From positions 1 to 11,506 of the forward strand of contig JADFRH010000038.1 in assembly GCA_022561415.1 (NCBI GenBank): a stretch of 11,506 bases of DNA, in the 5' to 3' direction. Positions 7,002-11,506 of this stretch are shown one piece after another. The translations under genes and the position numbers were made by a program. How positions within the stretch are numbered: the stretch's first letter is position 1; every line of letters begins with the position of its first letter. The notes beneath the pieces were generated by a model that ran no database searches, was not told the origin of the DNA, and saw nothing but the letters and a program-made list of their open reading frames with translations. This DNA comes from Planctomycetota bacterium. GTDB taxonomy: Bacteria > Planctomycetota > Phycisphaerae > UBA1845.

Positions 7002-7018
7002 ACATTGACGTCTATTTT
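6990..7018 (+). promoter_or_regulatory. Sigma70-type promoter of the NACHT/HEPN pair
   Basis: A perfect -35 TTGACA (6990-6995), a 17-base spacer, and TATTTT (7013-7018), which matches the -10 consensus at 4 of 6 positions. Transcription would start near 7025, giving a leader of about 26 bases to ATG 7051. A direct repeat GACATT occurs at 6992-6997 and 7001-7006, partly inside the spacer. Confidence 0.65.
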
Positions 7019-7050
7019 AAGATTGAGACGGACGACCAGGAGTTGTACGT

Positions 7051-10000
7051 ATGCCACATTTTGACGCCACAAGACTACGCAAGCTGATCACAGAACGATC
7101 AATCTCGCAGGTCGACCTCGCGCGAGACGCACAGGTCTCACGCGCCACGATTGCTAAGCTCTTGAACGGCTCCGCCGACCGCGTTCACGGCCGGACACTT
7201 GAACGACTATCGCGCGCGCTCGGTGTGTCCGCCGAGACGCTTGACGCAAAGAACATTCAGACTTCCTACCTTCGGGCCGTCGCCGAACAGCACGAGCACC
7301 TCGACTTGACGGGTCTTGGAATCATTAGCACAGGCGATCCGATTTCCTTAGATGACGGATTCGTACCGCTGAACTTGCGGGTATTGCACGACGGCAAAGA
7401 CGATGATAACTGTGAGCATCGACCACATCGGAAACCGGAATCGTATTCCATCGAAGACGTGTTGGCTCGCTCCACACGGTTCTTCCTTCTCGGTGATCCG
7501 GGTAGTGGAAAGACGACGATTCTTCGATACGTCGCGCGACATCATATCGCTCAATCGACGGGTACACGTGAAGACAAGCTCATTCCGATCTTCGTTCGGC
7601 TGGCCGAATGGGCTGTGCAACTGGCTGATGACAATGATGTGGACGTTTTCCAGGCTGCGCTTGGGCAGCTTGGCATCGCAGACCCCGCGTCAACCGAATC
7701 ATGGCTGAAGAGCGAAGCGCAGAAGACTAATGTTCTATTGCTTCTGGATGGCTTGGACGAGGCCGCCGACCCGGACGATCAGGTCGTCGTTTTCGAACGG
7801 ATTCGTTCCTTTGTTCAACAACATCCCCAAGCCCATATCATCATTTCCTCACGTCCTGTCGGTTTCCAGCACCCGAGATTCGGTGTCCCCTTCGACACCT
7901 ATTCTGTAGATCCGTTGGGCCAAGATAGCATTGTCAGGTTTGCGAAGAACTGGTGTTCGTTCGGTCACGGTCATCCGCCACGACGAAAATGTGTACGCTG
8001 TGAGGATGAGTTGGAAAGGATTCGCCGCGCGATCGTTGATAACGAGCGTATTCGATCATTGGCGAGCAATCCCATGATGCTCACGATACTGTGCCAGCTT
8101 CACGACGCGGGCGCGTCACTTCCGCAGCGTAGGATGCAGCTCTACGAGAAGATTGTGGAGGCGTTTCTCTTCTCTTGGGAGCGCAAGAAGCATGCTGCAT
8201 TGCGGGGTACGCCCGATCGCATTCTTACGGTCGATGATCGCGATGTCCGTTGGGTCTTGCAGTCGATCGCCCTGGAAATGCAGAAGAGGGACTGGACTCT
8301 GATCCCGCGATGGTGGGCGCTCGAACGCACTGCGGCGTTTCTTCGCGACGAGCTGGGATACGAATCCGACAAGGCCCGCGCCCACGCGGAGGCACTGCTC
8401 CGAAGTCTCCATGAGCGTTCGGCGATGCTCGTGGAACGGGGACCGGAAACACTTGGCTTTCAGCACCTAGCGTTTCAGGAGTACTTCGCGGCACGGGCCG
8501 TGCTTGAAGATGAGGATCCGATCAAGTCTCTACGCCAATACTTCTACCATCCCAGATGGCGCGAAGTCGTGCGTTTGGTTTCCGCTGATATGGATCGCCA
8601 TAAGGCTCCGCAACTATTACGAACGATTCTCGATGACCCCGATCCCACGGGGAGATTCTTGCATCGCGGGCTGCTGCTCACGCTTGGCTGCCTCGCCGAT
8701 GGCGCGCCGTGCCACCACCGTGAGTTGCTTGATGAAGTGGAAAAGTTGACCGTTCAACTCGGAAGCAACAGGTGGCTCGGGATTGCGATAACAGCAATGG
8801 AGTCATTGGGTCGAATGCGGTCGTCGCGTCTAAACGAGTTCGCGGAGAACGCAGCGGAAGGAATGCTTGCGCGCTCCGCGGACCATCTTGAGAATTACCA
8901 ATGTCTAAGCTTGCGTTGCGTTTCGATACTGCACGGATTCGGCAAGGACGATACAGCATCAAGCCCGAATCCAGAGGACGATTCTTGGACGAAACCTATC
9001 GTTGTACTGTTTCGTGACGAAAAGGTATCCATTACAATGGCGCAGTACCCGCGACCGTCCGACCCTACTTGGCGAAGACAGGTGCTCGACCAATTCCAAG
9101 TCGATCCGAGCGAGGACGTGCGTGCATTGTGCGCGCATCATCTCGGGAGGATCGCAGGGCGCGACAAGGAGATTCGCGCGGCTCTCATCTTGGCGTTGGC
9201 TAGCGAAAAGAGCACCGTGGTTCGGAAAGCCATCGCGCTCGGGCTGCGTTTTTCCTGCTCGCGGGCGCCTGTACGGCGCGCTCTCTTGGAATTGCTTACT
9301 AATGTTCAAGAAAACCCTGAGGTGCGCGGTGCGAGTGCACGGGCGCTTCGTTCTGCCGCGCTGAAAAGGCGCAACGTGCGCGAGCCTCTCCTGGAATACG
9401 CTGTGGCGAACGATTCCGATGCCGTCCGTGAAGGCGCCATTCGTGGACTGGCAAGATGCGTTTCGAAGTACCCGGCCCTTGAATCTTCGCTCAAGGACAT
9501 GCTAATTGACACGTCTCAACCTGAACGGGTGAGGGTGGCATGCCTGTGGTCGCTTGAGTCCATTATGCCTTCGGACGATTCTGCAGTCAGTCGGTTGGGC
9601 GAACTGCTATCGCCCGGTGAGGGTAGCCGTTTGAGCCGCGTTGCGGCTCAGGTGCTGGCGGAATATGCCGCCACTGAAAGAGTTCCCTGGGAAAAACTCT
9701 TGGTCGAACGAATAGAACACGCGCTGATTTCGGTGAAGGACCCGCATCCCCGCGAGTTCGAAGCGTTGCAAGCTCTCGTTGACGCCCGCGAGATTCGTGG
9801 ATGCGGCGTTACGCGTGAGGTACGTATCGAAAGGGCGCTATCCGATTTCCGCGATCGAATCGAGTTTCTTTTCATCTTTGGATCGGCCGCTCGTGGTGAA
9901 CAGCGCGCTGACAGTGACATCGACCTCATGCTCATTGGCGATGTCTCCCTCCGTGAGCTTACGCCCGCCTTAAAGCAAGCGGAACTCGAACTGGGTCGGC

Positions 10001-10137
10001 AGGTCAACGTTGTTGTGTATTCCAGGGCGGAATGGGACCGTCGTTGCGCAGAGGGAAACGCCTTCGTTAGGAGAGTTCTTTCCACGAAAAACCAACCGAT
10101 CATAGGAAGACTCAGTGACCTTACTACAGTGGCTTGA
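7051..10137 (+). CDS. HTH-NACHT-HEAT-MNT protein: NLR-like sensor fused to a nucleotidyltransferase
   Basis: A 1028-residue cytoplasmic multidomain protein. An N-terminal Cro/C1-type HTH (about 8-58; SQVDLARDAQVSRATIAKLL) is followed by a pre-NACHT segment and a NACHT STAND ATPase: Walker A GDPGSGKT (148-155), Walker B LLLLDGLDE (229-237), sensor Arg268 (IIISSRP), SNPMMLTILC (339 on), and the STAND C-terminal motif FQHLAFQEYF (470-479). A possible metal knuckle sits at C302, H306, H308, C314, C317. Residues about 685-865 are HEAT-like repeats. The C-terminus (about 930-1028) is an MNT nucleotidyltransferase: FGSAARGE at 943-950 with S-x10-D giving D956 and D958; the later strand reads QVNVVVYS (N986 where other families have Asp). 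ATG 7051 has AGGAG eight bases upstream. It overlaps the HEPN gene by 23 bases. Likely role: trigger sensing, control of the HEPN RNase and autoregulation, in antiphage defence or as a toxin-antitoxin module. Domains are certain; function is inferred. Confidence 0.9.
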   Translation: MPHFDATRLRKLITERSISQVDLARDAQVSRATIAKLLNGSADRVHGRTLERLSRALGVSAETLDAKNIQTSYLRAVAEQHEHLDLTGLGIISTGDPISLDDGFVPLNLRVLHDGKDDDNCEHRPHRKPESYSIEDVLARSTRFFLLGDPGSGKTTILRYVARHHIAQSTGTREDKLIPIFVRLAEWAVQLADDNDVDVFQAALGQLGIADPASTESWLKSEAQKTNVLLLLDGLDEAADPDDQVVVFERIRSFVQQHPQAHIIISSRPVGFQHPRFGVPFDTYSVDPLGQDSIVRFAKNWCSFGHGHPPRRKCVRCEDELERIRRAIVDNERIRSLASNPMMLTILCQLHDAGASLPQRRMQLYEKIVEAFLFSWERKKHAALRGTPDRILTVDDRDVRWVLQSIALEMQKRDWTLIPRWWALERTAAFLRDELGYESDKARAHAEALLRSLHERSAMLVERGPETLGFQHLAFQEYFAARAVLEDEDPIKSLRQYFYHPRWREVVRLVSADMDRHKAPQLLRTILDDPDPTGRFLHRGLLLTLGCLADGAPCHHRELLDEVEKLTVQLGSNRWLGIAITAMESLGRMRSSRLNEFAENAAEGMLARSADHLENYQCLSLRCVSILHGFGKDDTASSPNPEDDSWTKPIVVLFRDEKVSITMAQYPRPSDPTWRRQVLDQFQVDPSEDVRALCAHHLGRIAGRDKEIRAALILALASEKSTVVRKAIALGLRFSCSRAPVRRALLELLTNVQENPEVRGASARALRSAALKRRNVREPLLEYAVANDSDAVREGAIRGLARCVSKYPALESSLKDMLIDTSQPERVRVACLWSLESIMPSDDSAVSRLGELLSPGEGSRLSRVAAQVLAEYAATERVPWEKLLVERIEHALISVKDPHPREFEALQALVDAREIRGCGVTREVRIERALSDFRDRIEFLFIFGSAARGEQRADSDIDLMLIGDVSLRELTPALKQAELELGRQVNVVVYSRAEWDRRCAEGNAFVRRVLSTKNQPIIGRLSDLTTVA

Positions 10138-10558
10138 CAATAGCTGGATCAGAAAGTCGGAACGATCGCGACCCGAGCTGACGAGTCTTCTCGGTATCGC
10201 AGACCGAGAGATCACTGATGCGTCTTTGGACGGAATCAGTTCCGATGGACGTTTCAATCATGCCTACAACGCGGTCCGCACATTGTCTCAAGCGGCTTTA
10301 CTTGCATGCGGGTTTTCAGTTCCGAAGAGTGGGCGCCAGCACGAACGCGTGATCGAATCGCTGAAGTTCACACTCGGTCCAGAATGGTCGGAGGAGGCTG
10401 ATTACTTCGATAACTGTCGGCGGCTGCGACATAAGTCCTCGTACGAAGGGACCGGTATCGCACAGGACATCGATGCCGATGAGCTCCTGGCGGCAGCCAA
10501 AAAACTTCGTGAATCGCTTGAGGTTTGGCTCGCTACGAGGCACCCTGACCTTGTCTGA
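10115..10558 (+). CDS. HEPN domain protein, probable RNase toxin partner of the MNT domain
   Basis: A 147-residue, all-helical HEPN protein. The central segment (GRFNHAYNAVRTLSQAALLA, then CGF, about residues 46-68) and the end helix (YFDNCRRLRHKSSYEG, 97-112) match the HEPN family found beside HTH-nucleotidyltransferases. Its usual 'RRKRN...YD' motif reads R102-R103-L-R105-H106...Y110 here. HEPN proteins of this kind are RNases, and the partner MNT domain typically neutralises them by transferring nucleotides to a Tyr near the active site; Tyr110 is the candidate. The start is GTG at 10115, with AGGA at 10104-10107, inside the end of the NACHT-MNT gene (23-base overlap), so the two proteins are likely made in fixed ratio. 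No signal peptide or membrane segment. The ORF ends with HPDLV. Confidence 0.85.
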   Translation: MTLLQWLDNSWIRKSERSRPELTSLLGIADREITDASLDGISSDGRFNHAYNAVRTLSQAALLACGFSVPKSGRQHERVIESLKFTLGPEWSEEADYFDNCRRLRHKSSYEGTGIAQDIDADELLAAAKKLRESLEVWLATRHPDLV

Positions 10559-10594
10559 GAATGCATTGCGTTTGCAGGAGCACTTGCCAAGTTC

Positions 10595-11506
10595 CTACGG
10601 ATAAAACTTCCCCATCATGCGGGGGTAGGGGATGGTTTCGCGGATGTGTTTCAGGCCGCATAGCCAGGCCACCGTTCGCTCGACGCCCAGGCCGAAGCCG
10701 GCGTGCGGGACGCTGCCGTAGCGGCGCAGGTCGAGGTACCACTCGTACTCGTGCTGCGGCAGCTTCTCATGCTTGACGCGGGCGAGCAGGCGGTCGAAGT
10801 CCTCCTCGCGGGCCGAGCCGCCGATGATCTCGCCGAAGCCCTGCGGCGCCAGCAGGTCAACGCACTCCACCACGCGATCGTCCTCGCGGTCGGCGCGCAT
10901 GTAGAACGCCCGAACGGTCTTGGGGTAATGCGTCACGGCCACCGGGCGATCGTGCAGGCGCGAGATGATCGTCTCGTCCGAGCCACCCAGATCGCTGCCC
11001 CATTCGAAGTTCCGGGCCAGCTCCATGTGATGCGGGATGTTGCCGATCTGCTCGTCGAGTTCGGTTTTCTCTTCGCGGGCTTCGATCAGCTCGGCCGCGG
11101 CCTTGTCTTTTTGCCACTGCTTGCCGCCGCCTCTGATCGTCGCCTCGAACTCCTTGAACTTTTCGTCAAGCTCCTTTGCCCGCGCGGTCTTTTCTGTCAG
11201 GTCGTTTTCGAGCAGATCCTTCGCCTTGTCGCTGTGCAGCAGGTCGGCCGCCTCGGAGTAGGTGAGCCGGTAGAACGGCTTGACGATGGCGTCGAGTTCC
11301 CCGACGTTGCGACCCAGCTCGACCAGATCATCGCGATGATCGGCAAGCACGCGGGTTACGATCGAGCAGATAAAGTCTTCGATCAGGTCAAGAAGCTGAT
11401 CGAGCGAACAGAACGCGACTTCCGGCTCGACCATCCAGAACTCGGTGAGGTGCCGCCGCGTCTTGCTCCGCTCGGCGCGGAAGGTGGGGCCGAAGCAGTA
11501 GACCTT
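10595..11506 (-). CDS. asnS: Asparaginyl-tRNA synthetase, C-terminal part with helical insert (5' end outside window)
   Basis: The visible 303 residues are the class II catalytic domain, which charges tRNA-Asn with asparagine. Motif 2 ([20 protein letters not shown]) is present at the visible N-terminus and motif 3 ([16 protein letters not shown]) near the end, with '[12 protein letters not shown]' and '[14 protein letters not shown]' between, as in AsnRS; the Asn-type signature rather than Asp-type is supported by the final '[15 protein letters not shown]'. Between [10 protein letters not shown] and EWGSDLG lies an extra charged, heptad-like helical stretch of roughly 75 residues (about 11009-11233), where E. 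coli AsnRS has about 12. The N-terminal OB-fold domain must lie beyond the window. It is convergent with the HEPN gene, 36 bases between stops; no clear terminator is seen there. Confidence 0.95.
   Translation of the reverse strand, partial: KVYCFGPTFRAERSKTRRHLTEFWMVEPEVAFCSLDQLLDLIEDFICSIVTRVLADHRDDLVELGRNVGELDAIVKPFYRLTYSEAADLLHSDKAKDLLENDLTEKTARAKELDEKFKEFEATIRGGGKQWQKDKAAAELIEAREEKTELDEQIGNIPHHMELARNFEWGSDLGGSDETIISRLHDRPVAVTHYPKTVRAFYMRADREDDRVVECVDLLAPQGFGEIIGGSAREEDFDRLLARVKHEKLPQHEYEWYLDLRRYGSVPHAGFGLGVERTVAWLCGLKHIRETIPYPRMMGKFYP

Larger units (their letters stand above)
6748..7050. other. Upstream region of the NACHT/HEPN pair
   Basis: About 300 bases with no gene. The last 100 bases are markedly AT-rich compared with the rest of the window and hold the promoter and two dyads (listed separately). 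A bulged stem TCT(G)GCGC-GAAAG-GCGCAGA is at 6931-6950, without a T-run. I see no intrinsic terminator for the HDOD-GGDEF gene that ends at 6747. Confidence 0.5.

Noticed and set aside
1..11506. CRISPR array, insertion sequence or phage integrase
   Set aside because: No spaced direct repeats, transposase or recombinase motifs were seen on either strand.

Overview
The window looks like chromosome from a GC-rich bacterium with a two-membrane envelope type of biology: one exported protein with a classical signal peptide, one likely lipoprotein and a cyclic-di-GMP enzyme. The gene mix (LemA plus TPM protein plus a degenerate nucleotidyltransferase-like protein, an HDOD-receiver-GGDEF fusion, an asparaginyl-tRNA synthetase with a long helical insert) is compatible with Planctomycetota or a related lineage. 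That placement is a low-confidence inference from gene style, not from a marker gene.

Layout. (a) 1-1035, plus strand: the C-terminal end of a probable HipA-like kinase (uncertain), overlapping a DUF3037 protein. (b) 1127-1747, minus: cysC, adenylylsulfate kinase, with a visible GTG start and RBS, and a roughly 320-base upstream region holding a candidate promoter and a tight palindrome. (c) 4253-2067, minus: a three-gene run consisting of a nucleotidyltransferase-like protein without recognisable catalytic residues, a TPM/YgcG-type protein with a glycine-rich tail, and a LemA-family lipoprotein. (d) 4254-4704: a 451-base divergent intergenic region with two perfect inverted repeats. (e) 4705-6747, plus: a 680-residue HDOD-receiver-GGDEF protein whose receiver lacks the phospho-accepting aspartate. 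(f) 6748-10558, plus: an AT-rich promoter region followed by two overlapping genes, a 1028-residue HTH-NACHT-HEAT-MNT protein and a 147-residue HEPN protein. (g) 10595-11506, minus: asnS, cut by the window end.

The most notable system is (f). Gene pairs encoding an HTH-MNT nucleotidyltransferase and a HEPN RNase are a familiar toxin-antitoxin layout. Here an NLR-like STAND ATPase (NACHT) and a HEAT-type repeat sensor are inserted between the HTH and the MNT domain, while the HEPN partner still follows, with a 23-base overlap. The simplest reading is an antiphage or abortive-infection module: the NACHT-HEAT part senses a trigger, the MNT part holds the HEPN RNase inactive (by nucleotide transfer or binding), and the HTH autoregulates a promoter at which a dyad sits across the -35 box. 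Two hand-counted 60-base lines inside the NACHT gene give about 52% GC, against about 61% and 71% in matching samples of the HDOD gene and asnS. This fits an acquired cassette but is a small sample.

The other genes are mostly housekeeping: sulfate activation, an envelope-associated LemA/TPM group, c-di-GMP signalling and asparaginyl-tRNA synthesis.
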